Shown: one piece after another, positions 20,146 to 28,885 of the stretch | Layout: each line of letters opens with the position of its first letter | Position numbering within the stretch: position 1 is the first letter of the stretch | From: TM7 phylum sp. oral taxon 348 | Lineage (GTDB): Bacteria > Patescibacteriota > Saccharimonadia > Saccharimonadales > Saccharimonadaceae | Direction of reading: 5' to 3' | Length of the DNA stretch: 64,000 bases | Assembly (NCBI GenBank): GCA_007845485.1 | Contig: SDRW01000001.1 | Coordinates: 1 to 64,000 of the forward strand | Notes under the pieces: model-generated | Database searches by the model: none | What the model was told of the DNA's origin: nothing | What the model saw: the letters and a program-made list of their open reading frames with translations, nothing else | Program-made: the position numbers and the translations under genes

Positions 20146-21423
20146 TTACGCACCTTTTCTACTATTTAGGTAGTAGTAAGCTGCTACAGTGATTGCTGTT
20201 ACGCCAATCAATGCACCTGCGATTGTCATACCACCAGTCTTAGGAAGTTCAGGTGTTTCTTCTTTACAATCTGGGCTATCCTTTGGAAGATGTTCTTTAC
20301 CTGGAACTTCACAATTTTCTTTCTTCTCTACAGGCTTCTCTTCACAATCAGACTGATTTTTTGAATATTTACGCTTTCCAACTTCTAATTTTTGGTCTTC
20401 TTCATATTCTTTCTTGGTAATAACCTTGTTTAGATTCTTTGTAGATATTTCACAAACAACTTCTTTGTCTTCTTCGGCTACTACAAACTCTTTTTTACAG
20501 TTATCAAACTTTTCAGTTGTTGGTTTTATTGAAGCACTTACCTTGTACTTACCTACTTGTTCTTGAGTATAAATGTATTTAACCTGATTTTTCTTTAGTG
20601 ATTCAGCATCTACATCTTTAGCATTAATTACTTTTTCTGTAGTCTTGCCATTTGAATCCTCTATAACAAGAGTAACGCTTTGTAATTTAGTATTCTCTAC
20701 TTTATAGCTTACGATGAACTCAAACTTAGTTCGATCAAGTATATTTACCTTTAGGCTTTCACAACGTGCAAACTCTTTAGGTGCAGGTGGAGTTGCTGGA
20801 GGTGTTGGTGGAGTAACCGGTGGTTTTGGTGGTGTTGGAGGTGTTGGTGGAGGAACAGGCACTGCATAAATTGGATTACCGCAAGATTTTATAATTGCGT
20901 ATTTAAAGTTACCTTGATCATCCAATACAACTAATACAGGAAGCTGAGTAGTGCCAGGCTTAAAAGCTACACCGCCAACATGAGTATTTTCGTAGTAAGT
21001 CCTACCAGCTATAGATATTCTCTTACCATAACCAAAATTTGTACGACCAATACTTGAAGAATTAGTAGCAACAACGCGACCATTCGCTATAACTTCACCC
21101 TTATTATTAGATATACCCTCGAATACATGGGTACCTGGAGCCAAAGTTCGCTTAATCCAATAGTGATCCATTATGGCACGAATATCACCAGTAGCATTTT
21201 GATCATATTTAGCAGTTAAATCGTTATAATTACTAATACCACACCTAATAATAGAGTTATCTGAACAGTCTCCACCTGCTGCTTCAGCATTGATTCGGTT
21301 TATATATGAACCCACACCCAGAACAGTTAGAAAAGCCACTGCTAGCATTGATACTGCTAGGATTCGCTTTTTTACCATCTGCTGCAGATTTGCTTTTTTT
21401 GCAATTCTTCGCTTTTTATACAT
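20146..21423 (-). CDS. LPXTG-type wall-anchored surface protein
   Basis: A secreted protein expected to be covalently anchored by sortase on the cell surface. Seen in order: a very basic N-terminus, a signal-peptide hydrophobic segment (about 22-38) with a likely cleavage after NAEAA, an N-terminal domain of about 130 residues with two cysteines, a proline-rich spacer of PPTPP-like repeats (about 189-215), a second domain of about 150 residues with six or more cysteines, and a terminal sorting signal: LPKTG, a hydrophobic segment and a KGA tail with Arg-Lys. For an epibiont this is a candidate host-contact protein. The ATG at 21423 is preferred; a GTG nine bases upstream is possible. Sortase is not in this window. 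Confidence 0.85.
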   Translation of the reverse strand: MYKKRRIAKKANLQQMVKKRILAVSMLAVAFLTVLGVGSYINRINAEAAGGDCSDNSIIRCGISNYNDLTAKYDQNATGDIRAIMDHYWIKRTLAPGTHVFEGISNNKGEVIANGRVVATNSSSIGRTNFGYGKRISIAGRTYYENTHVGGVAFKPGTTQLPVLVVLDDQGNFKYAIIKSCGNPIYAVPVPPPTPPTPPKPPVTPPTPPATPPAPKEFARCESLKVNILDRTKFEFIVSYKVENTKLQSVTLVIEDSNGKTTEKVINAKDVDAESLKKNQVKYIYTQEQVGKYKVSASIKPTTEKFDNCKKEFVVAEEDKEVVCEISTKNLNKVITKKEYEEDQKLEVGKRKYSKNQSDCEEKPVEKKENCEVPGKEHLPKDSPDCKEETPELPKTGGMTIAGALIGVTAITVAAYYYLNSRKGA

Positions 21424-21516
21424 TATATACACTTCTTTCTTAAGTTTTTATACTCTCATATTCTAGCATATATATTTTTTAATGTCAATACCATTATCCC
21501 ATTAAACTTAAGTTTT

Positions 21517-22131
21517 TTAATATTCTATATATCCATTAGCTTCAGACCATTTATATAAAACTATACCGCTCGCTACTCCCACATTAACCGAACGTGTACT
21601 GCCTCGCTGAGGTATAAATATAGTCTCTTTAGCAATTCTTATCATTTCATCACTTACACCAGGACCTTCAGCTCCAAATACTAATATAGAATTTTTAGGA
21701 ATATTATATTTATATATTGATTTAGCGCCAGGAATATTATCTACAGCTATAATTACCTTACCTTTAGTAAAAATACAGAAATCATCAATTGTCCTATGAT
21801 GATGAATAGTTAAATAAGCATCCGTAACCATAGCACCTCGCCGATTCCAATGCCGTCTGCCTATTATATGTACAGCTCTTACATTAAAAGCATTGGCATT
21901 GCGGACTATAGTGCCGATATTAAAATCGTGTTGCCAATTCTCTATTGCGATTTCAAGAGGGACAGCTCTTTTAGCTAAATCCGCTTTAATAGCTTCAACC
22001 TTCCAGTACCTATATTTATCTTCAACATTACGGCGATCACCATTTTCTAATAAATATTTGTCGTATTCGTCTCCAGTTGGCCAGGGTTTCGGGCAAGGAC
22101 CAACACCAACCCTATTGACTTCATTATTCAT
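21517..22131 (-). CDS. SPOUT (TrmH/SpoU) family RNA methyltransferase
   Basis: An S-adenosylmethionine-dependent RNA ribose methylase of the trefoil-knot SPOUT class. Motif 1 (NIGTIVRNANAF, about 71-82), motif 2 (FGAEGPGVS, about 148-156) and motif 3 (IPQRGSTRSVNVGVASG, about 168-184) are all present. The N-terminal 60 residues are an extension not typical of TrmH and could recognise the RNA. The target (tRNA or rRNA site) cannot be read from sequence. There is no SD; a TAGTCT hexamer ends 6 bases before the ATG, so it may be leaderless. Divergent from the next gene. Confidence 0.85.
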   Translation of the reverse strand: MNNEVNRVGVGPCPKPWPTGDEYDKYLLENGDRRNVEDKYRYWKVEAIKADLAKRAVPLEIAIENWQHDFNIGTIVRNANAFNVRAVHIIGRRHWNRRGAMVTDAYLTIHHHRTIDDFCIFTKGKVIIAVDNIPGAKSIYKYNIPKNSILVFGAEGPGVSDEMIRIAKETIFIPQRGSTRSVNVGVASGIVLYKWSEANGYIEY

Positions 22132-22153
22132 AGGTTTAGACTAGCAAATTTGA

Positions 22154-22159
22154 TATACT
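22154..22159 (+). promoter_or_regulatory. -10 element of the membrane-protein pair
   Basis: TATACT ends 8 bases before the ATG at 22168, with no SD, consistent with a leaderless transcript. It rules out the TTG at 22150 as start, because that codon lies upstream of the -10. Confidence 0.5.
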
Positions 22160-22167
22160 ATTTAAAG

Positions 22168-22785
22168 ATGCGCAGAAAAAAACAGGAAAAAATAAATTTC
22201 ATACAAGTTGTTTGGGATTTTTTGAAACTACAAGTAGCAGCCAATATATTATTTGTAAGTACGCTGATGGGGTTTTTAATTGGCGATAAAGTTCTACATA
22301 CACCGCAATTACCCACGCTAATAGTAGCCAGCATTATAGGTAATATTTTATTTTTTATAATAGATAGAGACTGGGTATTTACCAAAAAAGGTGCAAAATA
22401 CGGCAAGTGGGCAATTCAGAAATTTATAATTTTTATGAGCTTGAATTTTGTCTTAAATATTCTGCTAATAGAATTCTTTGGATGGGTACTGAGAACTACT
22501 CCTGATGCAAGCCACACTATCATATTGTTCACTATATGGGATTTTGCTACTGGATGGATAGGTCCTTTTATAGGAAGTAATCTGTCAAATAACTGGGAAA
22601 TGTATGTTGCTCAATTTTTATCGGGTTTTGTATTTGCTGGGTGGTCCTTTGTAGGATTAAGGTTTTGGGTATTTGCCCCAATTAGGCAACATGCTAAGGT
22701 TAGTCGTAATCATGCAATCACCACAAGAAGACCAAACAGGCAAAGAAATAATATTAGTAAGAATAGGACCAAAAAGTCAAAATGA
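22168..22785 (+). CDS. Small polytopic membrane protein, GtrA-like
   Basis: A membrane protein of 205 aa with about four hydrophobic segments (about 20-40, 50-66, 82-105, 120-165) and a strongly basic C-terminal tail (Arg, Lys and Asn rich). The NILFFIIDRDWVF segment resembles the helix-end signature of GtrA-like proteins (N-x4-R-x-WVF), which are linked to flipping of lipid-linked sugars; the similarity is weak. Its stop overlaps the next start by 4 bases (ATGA), so the two are coupled. Confidence 0.55.
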   Translation: MRRKKQEKINFIQVVWDFLKLQVAANILFVSTLMGFLIGDKVLHTPQLPTLIVASIIGNILFFIIDRDWVFTKKGAKYGKWAIQKFIIFMSLNFVLNILLIEFFGWVLRTTPDASHTIILFTIWDFATGWIGPFIGSNLSNNWEMYVAQFLSGFVFAGWSFVGLRFWVFAPIRQHAKVSRNHAITTRRPNRQRNNISKNRTKKSK

Positions 22786-23207
22786 TAGGTTTTAATCACG
22801 TTATATCAGGGGTAATTATTGGGTCAATAGCCCCCTTACCTGCAGTTCCCGTTATTGCACTAGCTAGCCACTTTGTAATGGATACACTACCTCATTTCGG
22901 CAAGAGTGAAGTATTTAAGCCCTACAATAAAAATTTTAAATTATTGCTAATATTTGACGCATTGATGTGTTTTATAATCTTAGGCTTTGGTCTTTGCCTA
23001 ATACCAGATAAAAAACTCGCTATTATAGCTGGCGCATTTTTTGCAGCATTACCAGATTTTCTCTGGTTATTAGAAGGTAGAATAAAGTGGATGGAAAAAT
23101 ATTTCTGGTTTGCAAAGAAAATTCAATGGGGTGAGATGCCAGATGGATGGACATACGAACTAATCTTTTTTGCTTTAATGATAGTAGTATTTGCTCTAAT
23201 AATTTAA
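22782..23207 (+). CDS. Small membrane protein of unknown function
   Basis: A polytopic membrane protein of 141 aa. It begins with an NHVISG segment, then ASHFVMDTLPHF (about 29-40), and an ALPDFLWLLEG segment near residue 88. The His and Asp residues next to membrane helices, spaced like the H...H...D...PH pattern of YdjM/DUF457-type membrane hydrolase-like proteins, suggest a distant link to that family; function unknown. Coupled by a 4-base overlap to the preceding membrane gene. Confidence 0.6.
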   Translation: MIGFNHVISGVIIGSIAPLPAVPVIALASHFVMDTLPHFGKSEVFKPYNKNFKLLLIFDALMCFIILGFGLCLIPDKKLAIIAGAFFAALPDFLWLLEGRIKWMEKYFWFAKKIQWGEMPDGWTYELIFFALMIVVFALII

Positions 23208-23230
23208 GTATTACATAAACTCTTCAAATT

Positions 23231-23261
23231 AAAAAAGACATTGTAACAATATCACAACGTC
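23231..23261 (-). terminator. Terminator of tRNA-Leu(CAG)
   Basis: Read on the minus strand, GACGTTGT pairs with ACAATGTC (one G-U pair) and is followed by TTTTTT. It sits 30 bases past the 3' end of the tRNA gene. Confidence 0.75.
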
Positions 23262-23290
23262 TATTACTGTTAGATTTTTAATTATATCAA

Positions 23291-23375
23291 TGGTACAGAT
23301 GAGAGGACTCGAACCTCCACGCCCGAAGGCACTAGCACCTGAAGCTAGCGTGTCTACCAATTCCACCACATCTGC
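23291..23375 (-). tRNA. tRNA-Leu (anticodon CAG)
   Basis: A full class II cloverleaf: acceptor GCAGATG with CATCTGT, D-arm GGTGGAATTGGTAGACAC, anticodon stem GCTAGC/GCTAGT around TTCAGGT giving anticodon CAG, a long variable arm, T-loop GGTTCGAGTCC, discriminator A and an encoded CCA. Decodes CUG. Confidence 0.95.
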
Positions 23376-23443
23376 GTATACCGAGTATTATTGTATATTT
23401 TTTATATATTTTAATCAATAATTACTTGTGATTTTGATTGCTA

Positions 23444-25060
23444 TCATCTTTCATTACTATAACTTTGCCTTAGCATAGCTATAATATCGCGCATCTCAGA
23501 TAGTTGTTTTACCCCAGAATTTAAAGTTTTATATGGATCAAAAATATCTCTAATTTTAGAATATAGTTTAACTAGCTCTGAATTCATGTCGCGCATAATA
23601 AAAGGAGATTGCAATCTACCTTCAGCAGCTATAGCCGTGATTGAACCGCCACAAGAATTTACCAAACCACAAAACATGTCATAAACCGCCAAAATGCGCC
23701 GCTTATCTTGCACTGTACGATATTTGAATTGTGGGTAAAAATTAAATATTCCCTGGATTGGATCGAAACAATATGGCATATTGATATCGTTTTGCATCTC
23801 TAATTTATGTAATGCCGCAAAAAAGTTATCCAATTGAGATTTATCTATATGTATTCCAGCAAACATAGGTGGGATAATGTACTCGGCATCACTAAAATGA
23901 GTTGCACTATAAACAAGATTTTCAATAGCGCTTACTTCTATATTAGAATTAAAATCATCTCCAATAGCAATAGTTGTTGCACCCATTTTATCTGCAAGCT
24001 TACTTATCTTTTTAATCTTACGCTTACGAGTACGGTCATTAAAATCCATAAATGTACAAAGTAAAATACCTGCAATTTGGCGGTTATTTTCTCTGGCTTG
24101 CTTTATTAGAGAATGTGAATACCTATGACTCGTAGCTACAGATATCATCTTACTATCTATTACTAATACCTTTTCAGGGGATAATTTATCAATATCATTC
24201 AACGTATCTTGCAGCGCTTTTCGAGAAGAAAAAGTCATAGCTATAGTAGATTTATTTTCGTTATAAAAATCAACCTGCATAATCATTTCAGATATAATAC
24301 CCAATGTACCTTGAGAACCAACGAATAAAGGAGTCAGATCTATACTGCCGTCTTTTTGACGAACTTTAGAAATGGAGTTATACCCACTATTATCATAAGC
24401 TTCTTTGTCTATTTGATTTATTAATCCTTCATTTTCCTCAATCAATGTTTCAATTTCGCGGTAAACTTTACCTTCAAAATCTGTCTGAGCAGCCTTCTTA
24501 GAAACTTCTCGCTTTGAATATCTACGAGTTTGAATAACGTCACCATTCGCTAAAACCACTTCAAGTTCTTTTACACTATCTGCTATTCGATTTGTGTCAC
24601 TACTTGTATTCCCAGATACACCAGAAGCAACTGCGCCGCCTATAGTTCCGTTCTGTGAATACGAAATAGATGGCATATAGTAACCCTGAACTTTCATAGA
24701 TTCATCAAGAGTCTTGCAAGATAGACCAGGCTGAATACGAATAAGGCGCTGCTTTGAATCAAACTCAAGAATATGATTCATGTGTATCGATGTGTCTAAG
24801 ATAATTCCCTGACCAATAGATGAGCCTGTACGATTATCACCCATGCCACGCACAACAACACCAATATTATGACCTTTTTCAGATAGCTGATATGTAAATT
24901 TAGCAACCTTACGAATATCACCTGTCACGTATGGACATATTACTATTTCTGGGCGCAAAGTTAAAATACTTTTATCAATTGAAAGTGTCTTCCGCAAATC
25001 TGGATTCACACTGACATCGCCAAAAGTGTGCTCGTTTAAGTATTGGGCAATTTTATTCAC
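23444..25060 (-). CDS. FAD-linked oxidase, GlcD/D-lactate dehydrogenase type
   Basis: A PCMH-type flavoprotein that would oxidise a 2-hydroxyacid such as D-lactate or glycolate. The FAD-binding half includes VVRGMGDNRTG (about 70-80), the IRIQPGLSCKTLDE strand-helix and SQNGTIGGAVASGVSG (about 130-145); GSQGTLGIISEM follows near 248-260. The C-terminal half is the less conserved cap region. At about 538 aa it is longer than bacterial GlcD and lacks an Fe-S domain, so the electron acceptor is unknown. GAGGAG is best spaced for the GTG at 25060; a GTG six bases upstream would overlap the SD. It lies between two inverted tRNA-Leu genes. Confidence 0.85.
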   Translation of the reverse strand: MNKIAQYLNEHTFGDVSVNPDLRKTLSIDKSILTLRPEIVICPYVTGDIRKVAKFTYQLSEKGHNIGVVVRGMGDNRTGSSIGQGIILDTSIHMNHILEFDSKQRLIRIQPGLSCKTLDESMKVQGYYMPSISYSQNGTIGGAVASGVSGNTSSDTNRIADSVKELEVVLANGDVIQTRRYSKREVSKKAAQTDFEGKVYREIETLIEENEGLINQIDKEAYDNSGYNSISKVRQKDGSIDLTPLFVGSQGTLGIISEMIMQVDFYNENKSTIAMTFSSRKALQDTLNDIDKLSPEKVLVIDSKMISVATSHRYSHSLIKQARENNRQIAGILLCTFMDFNDRTRKRKIKKISKLADKMGATTIAIGDDFNSNIEVSAIENLVYSATHFSDAEYIIPPMFAGIHIDKSQLDNFFAALHKLEMQNDINMPYCFDPIQGIFNFYPQFKYRTVQDKRRILAVYDMFCGLVNSCGGSITAIAAEGRLQSPFIMRDMNSELVKLYSKIRDIFDPYKTLNSGVKQLSEMRDIIAMLRQSYSNER

Positions 25061-25184
25061 AACCACTCCTCTATTTCTTACTTATAATATAATAGCATAT
25101 GCGTAATGATTAGTGCAGATATTGTTTTTATTATTAAGATATGATAAATTAGTAAATGTTACCAAAAAACAATATATCATTTTT

Positions 25185-25269
25185 GCACGAGTGGTGGAAT
25201 TGGTAGACACGCTAGCCTTAGGAGCTAGTGCCTTCGGGCGTGGAGGTTCGAGTCCTCTCTCGTGTACCA
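25185..25269 (+). tRNA. tRNA-Leu (anticodon TAG)
   Basis: A class II cloverleaf: acceptor GCACGAG with CTCGTGT, anticodon stem CTAGC/GCTAG around CTTAGGA giving anticodon UAG, a variable arm identical to that of the CAG tRNA at 23291, T-loop GGTTCGAGTCC, and encoded CCA. Decodes CUA and probably other CUN codons. Confidence 0.95.
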
Positions 25270-25314
25270 TTAAATTAATTCCAGTTTATCTGGATATTTT
25301 TTATTTAAATAGAT

Positions 25315-25367
25315 AAAAGCTATATTGCATATTGTACATAAATATTACAACACAACAATATAGCTTT
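25315..25367. terminator. Long-loop hairpin after tRNA-Leu(TAG)
   Basis: AAAGCTATATTG (25316-25327) and CAATATAGCTTT (25356-25367) form a perfect 12-bp AT-rich stem with a 28-base loop. It sits between the tRNA gene and the convergent 112-aa gene and may terminate both. Confidence 0.55.
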
Positions 25368-25392
25368 CATATAGTTTATATCCTTTATGATA

Positions 25393-25731
25393 TTAGTGCA
25401 TTAAAGGACCAAAAGCTGATGTTACTGCTATTTTAGAAATTTCAGCAACAGCAAACGCTCGTGTTTGGTCATTAAAGTCACGCTCTTCAATCCGCATATT
25501 ATTAGGTACTTCAGGTAGAACAAGCGAATTTATTTCATGAAATACAGCAGAATCTTGATCCATAGAATCCTGGTAAGATGTATCTACCCCATTCTCTCCT
25601 CGTTCGCGATTAATACTATCTATTCTAGCTTGTTCACCTTCAATCACATCCTGAGTTACGACAGGCATTTCTCCTGTTGGTGCCTCATAACTGTTTACAT
25701 TAGAATAATTTTCTCTTGACGCAATAGGCAT
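25393..25731 (-). CDS. Small hypothetical protein, 112 aa
   Basis: I do not recognise it. It is acidic and polar over residues 1-80 (rich in Glu, Asp, Asn and Ser), ending with a slightly hydrophobic helix (AFAVAEISKIAVTSAFG, about 91-107). No signal peptide and no cysteines are present. AAAGGAGG lies 5 bases before the ATG, one of the best ribosome sites in the window, which strongly supports expression. Divergent from tyrS. Confidence 0.6.
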   Translation of the reverse strand: MPIASRENYSNVNSYEAPTGEMPVVTQDVIEGEQARIDSINRERGENGVDTSYQDSMDQDSAVFHEINSLVLPEVPNNMRIEERDFNDQTRAFAVAEISKIAVTSAFGPLMH

Positions 25732-25831
25732 TAGCCCTCCTTTTCTTATTGTTAGATTTTATATCGCCATATACAATTATACATCATATTTGATATATTT
25801 ATCAAACTTATTATGAAATATAACTTTGTAG

Positions 25832-25837
25832 TATAAT
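25832..25837 (+). promoter_or_regulatory. tyrS -10 element
   Basis: TATAAT about 57 bases before the tyrS start leaves a leader of about 50 bases ending in AAAAGGAG. No T-box-like length or structure is present. Confidence 0.5.
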
Positions 25838-25894
25838 AGATAACTGATAATTATTATTTAATTTGCGTCCAGTTGGCGAAAAGGAGCATCAATA

Positions 25895-27103
25895 ATGACA
25901 TTAGCAGAAGAACTCCAGTGGCGTGGCTTTATCAACCAAACTACTTTTACGGATATAACCAGTATAAATGAGCCTCGCACTGCCTATTTTGGTGTAGATC
26001 CAAGCTCCGATAGTATAACGATTGGGAATTTAGCTCCCGCAATGATGTTAAATCACTTTATAAATCATGGGTACAAAATAATTCTCTTAGTAGGAGGCGC
26101 TACTGGAATGATTGGTGATCCAGACGGTAGGAAACAGGAGCGAGATTTGCGAAATTCTGAAACCGTAAATAATAATGTAGAGAGTTTAAAAAAGCAATTA
26201 TCAAAAATTTTTCAAGGTAAAAATTTTGAATTGGTTAATAATTACGATTGGTTTAAAGATATAAACTACATAGACTTCCTATATAAAATTGGTAAGCATG
26301 TAAGTATGACTCAAATGCTAGACAGGGATTTTGTGCAACAGCGTATTGGCGAAGGCGGTAGCGGAATTAGTTATGGAGAATTTAGTTATAGTCTAATACA
26401 AGGTTACGACTTTTTACACTTATACCGCACAAAAGGCGCAACCATACAGATATGTGGTGCTGATCAATGGGGTAATAGCGTAACAGGAGTTTCGCTCATT
26501 CGAAAGCTAGAAGGAGGCGAAGCTCATGTGTTTTCAACTCCGCTTATTATTAATAAACAAACAGGAGTAAAATTTGGTAAAAGCGAAGCTGGAGCCATCT
26601 GGGTTAGCCCGGAAAAGACAAGTCCTTATCAATTCTATCAGTTCTGGCTAAATACAGATGATGAGTCTGCTAAAGACCTAATTAAAATCTATACATTACT
26701 AGATAGAAATACTATAGAAGAAGCGATAGAGCAACATAATAATAATCCAGGATCACGAATACTTCAAAAACTCTTAGCATATGAGGTAACTAAGCTAATT
26801 CATGGAGAAGAGAGAGCCGAAGCTGTAAAAAACGCCAGCCTATTGCTATTCAGTAAAAATAATTTTAAACTGACAGATAATGTTACTAACATACTTGCAA
26901 ACGAGCTGCCAAATATTAGCATTGGTCAAAGCCTAGTTGACTCATTGGTAGATTCTCAAATAGCCAAAAGTAAAGGAGAAGCTAAGCGTTTGATAGCTAA
27001 CGGGTCAGTGTCTGTAAATGGAGTTAAAGTTACCGAAGATATAACAATCGATAATATATCAATTATCAAAAAAGGTAAAAACAGTTTTGCATTGGCAAAA
27101 TAG
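25895..27103 (+). CDS. tyrS: Tyrosyl-tRNA synthetase
   Basis: Class I synthetase charging tRNA-Tyr. At 402 aa it has the normal length. The Rossmann core has FGVDPSSDSITIGNL (about 32-46), GGATGMIGDPDGR, the QGYDFLHLY helix with Asp, GADQWGN, a KFGKS catalytic loop (about 229-233), and a C-terminal S4 RNA-binding domain (about 340-402). The HIGH signature reads TIGN: the second His to Asn change is common, but the first His, which contacts the ATP phosphates, is Thr here. AAGGAG lies 8 bases before the ATG. The 3' end overlaps the next gene by 17 bases. Confidence 0.96.
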   Translation: MTLAEELQWRGFINQTTFTDITSINEPRTAYFGVDPSSDSITIGNLAPAMMLNHFINHGYKIILLVGGATGMIGDPDGRKQERDLRNSETVNNNVESLKKQLSKIFQGKNFELVNNYDWFKDINYIDFLYKIGKHVSMTQMLDRDFVQQRIGEGGSGISYGEFSYSLIQGYDFLHLYRTKGATIQICGADQWGNSVTGVSLIRKLEGGEAHVFSTPLIINKQTGVKFGKSEAGAIWVSPEKTSPYQFYQFWLNTDDESAKDLIKIYTLLDRNTIEEAIEQHNNNPGSRILQKLLAYEVTKLIHGEERAEAVKNASLLLFSKNNFKLTDNVTNILANELPNISIGQSLVDSLVDSQIAKSKGEAKRLIANGSVSVNGVKVTEDITIDNISIIKKGKNSFALAK

Positions 27104-28256
27104 CGCAAAGAAGTTTCTAAGGCAACACAAAAGCCGTATCTTTAAGGTTTCAATTGTAGGTGCGGTTTTTGTTGCGATTTACGGAATAATATTTCAATTT
27201 TCTACACCTTTTCAAAACTATTTAGGAAAATCAGAATCAGCTTTCTATCAATCCGAGTCCAAACCAAAACCAGATATAGTAAGAGCCGTAGTTATAGAAA
27301 ATAAAGGTAAAAAAATAAAGGTAAGAGTATTAGATGGTCAAAAGCGTGGGTTAACTACCGAGTTAAACTATCTAAGCTCGGAACCAAAAGTCGGTGATCA
27401 GATAATAATCTCTACAGACTCACGAGGTAATTTATCAAAATATATGTATTCGTACTGGAGAATTCCAGGATTGGTTGCTATTTTACTGGCATTTATACTT
27501 ATCGTACTTTTAGTGATAGGAAGGCGTGGCGTACATAGTTTAGCGGGTTTATTTATTAGTGTTGGTATAATAGCTTTTGGTCTCATACCCGCTATAGTTA
27601 ATGGAGCTAATGCTTTTTGGGCTTGCATGATATCGTCAATGATAATTGCAGGATTATCAATAATAGTTGCACATGGGTGGCGGTGGCGTAGTTTAGTTTC
27701 GCTGGTAAGTATCTATGCAATTTTAATGATAGTTGTACTTTTGTCTATGATAGGTGGTGCACTAGGAAATCTTACTGGTATTTATGATGAAAGTTCGGCT
27801 TTGCTTCAAATTAGTAACTCGGTAATTGATCTACGTGGTGTTTTAATAGGTGGAATAGTGATTGCAACGCTTGGTGTACTTGATGATATAGTAACCGCAC
27901 AAACTGCAGTAATTGATGAGCTGCATAAAGCTCAGCCAAAACTCTCGATATCAAAATTAATAAAACATGGTTATTCAGTTGGGTCCGAACATGTAATTGC
28001 ATTAGTGAATACTCTAGCCCTAGCTTATATCGGAGCCTCTTTACCTATAGTTCTGTCTATAAGTTCAAATATAAACTCATATATATCACCCTTAATGATT
28101 TTTAACACAGAATTTATAGCACAAGAAATTGTACGAACATTGATATCAAGTATAGCATTAGTACTTGCAGTGCCAATCTCAACTACAGTTGCAGCTTATT
28201 TAATTAAAAATCAGAAAACCATGCTTAAGAAACTGAATTTTTTAAAAATTAAATAA
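27087..28256 (+). CDS. YibE/F-family multipass membrane protein
   Basis: A membrane protein with one N-terminal helix (about 20-37), an extracellular beta-rich domain (about 55-115) and about seven C-terminal helices. GVLDDIVTAQTAVIDEL (about 272-288) is the hallmark of the YibE/F-like family (PF07907). The family's function is not established; transport has been suggested. The reading frame opens with TTG inside the end of tyrS and has no SD; no ATG or GTG lies close by, so translation is probably coupled to tyrS and the exact start is uncertain. Confidence 0.82.
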   Translation: MHWQNSAKKFLRQHKSRIFKVSIVGAVFVAIYGIIFQFSTPFQNYLGKSESAFYQSESKPKPDIVRAVVIENKGKKIKVRVLDGQKRGLTTELNYLSSEPKVGDQIIISTDSRGNLSKYMYSYWRIPGLVAILLAFILIVLLVIGRRGVHSLAGLFISVGIIAFGLIPAIVNGANAFWACMISSMIIAGLSIIVAHGWRWRSLVSLVSIYAILMIVVLLSMIGGALGNLTGIYDESSALLQISNSVIDLRGVLIGGIVIATLGVLDDIVTAQTAVIDELHKAQPKLSISKLIKHGYSVGSEHVIALVNTLALAYIGASLPIVLSISSNINSYISPLMIFNTEFIAQEIVRTLISSIALVLAVPISTTVAAYLIKNQKTMLKKLNFLKIK

Positions 28257-28309
28257 GACAATCAATCAGCGATTATATTTCTTAAGTATGTTTATTTTAA
28301 AATAGACAC

Positions 28310-28339
28310 AAGGCGCAGTTTATTAAAAAACTACGCCTT
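28310..28339 (-). terminator. Hairpin overlapping the rsmD stop
   Basis: AAGGCGCAGTTT (28310-28321) and AAACTACGCCTT (28328-28339) form a 12-bp stem with one mismatch on the plus strand that becomes a G-U pair on the minus strand. The rsmD stop codon lies inside it. The U-tract is weak (GTGTCTATTTT). Confidence 0.55.
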
Positions 28340-28885
28340 ACGTCGGTAGTATGTTAAAGTTGCTTGAGAATAACTACGATCGTCCACCACAACAGATTCG
28401 TCGTTAATAATAACTTCCTCACACTTACCTGGTTTAGATAATACCATAAGTGCACCTGGTTTGAGAAGACTTAAAAGCTTTTCAATTGTGGAAAAGTGTT
28501 TTTCGAAGCTAAAGTATGGTGGATCTGCAAATATTATGTCAAATTTAAGATCTGAGTTATTAGATATCCAAGAACCAACCCGAGAGCGTATTAGCCTCGC
28601 CTCATCATTAGTTAAATCTAAATTATTAATATTATTAGCGATAACTTTTTGAGCTATTCTACCACTTTCTATAAAAGTAGCAGATTTTGCACCCCGACTA
28701 AGAGATTCAAGACCTAAAGCTCCAGTACCAGCAAACGCATCCAATACATCAGCTCCCGCTATTTCACCTTGAATTGAATTAAATAGTGCATTGCGGATTC
28801 TCTCCCCCATCGGATGCGTACCCCTGCCTGGCGGAACGTCTAACATTCGACCGCCAAACCTTCCTGATATTATCCTAACCCTCAT
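28331..28885 (-). CDS. rsmD: 16S rRNA m2G966 methyltransferase RsmD
   Basis: Methylates the exocyclic amine of G966 of 16S rRNA in assembled or late 30S particles. At 184 aa it has the normal length. It has the family N-terminus RIISGRFGGRMLDVP with RxTxDRVREALF-like GERIRNALFN, the SAM loop DAFAGTGALGLE (about 44-55) and the catalytic DPPY (about 118-121). It overlaps the preceding gene by 11 bases and has GAGG 6 bases before its ATG, as the last gene of pgm-recG-unknown-rsmD. Confidence 0.94.
   Translation of the reverse strand: MRVRIISGRFGGRMLDVPPGRGTHPMGERIRNALFNSIQGEIAGADVLDAFAGTGALGLESLSRGAKSATFIESGRIAQKVIANNINNLDLTNDEARLIRSRVGSWISNNSDLKFDIIFADPPYFSFEKHFSTIEKLLSLLKPGALMVLSKPGKCEEVIINDESVVVDDRSYSQATLTYYRRKA

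Noticed and set aside
23291-25269. Inverted tRNA-Leu pair as ends of an integrated element carrying the FAD oxidase
   Set aside because: No integrase, no direct att-like duplication beyond the tRNAs themselves, and the cargo is a single gene of ordinary composition. The similarity is simply that of two leucine isoacceptors.
25082-25316. Open frames on both strands across the tRNA-Leu(TAG) gene, with peptides such as GLEPPRPKA
   Set aside because: These are translations of the tRNA gene, a known annotation artefact; the cloverleaf explains the sequence fully.
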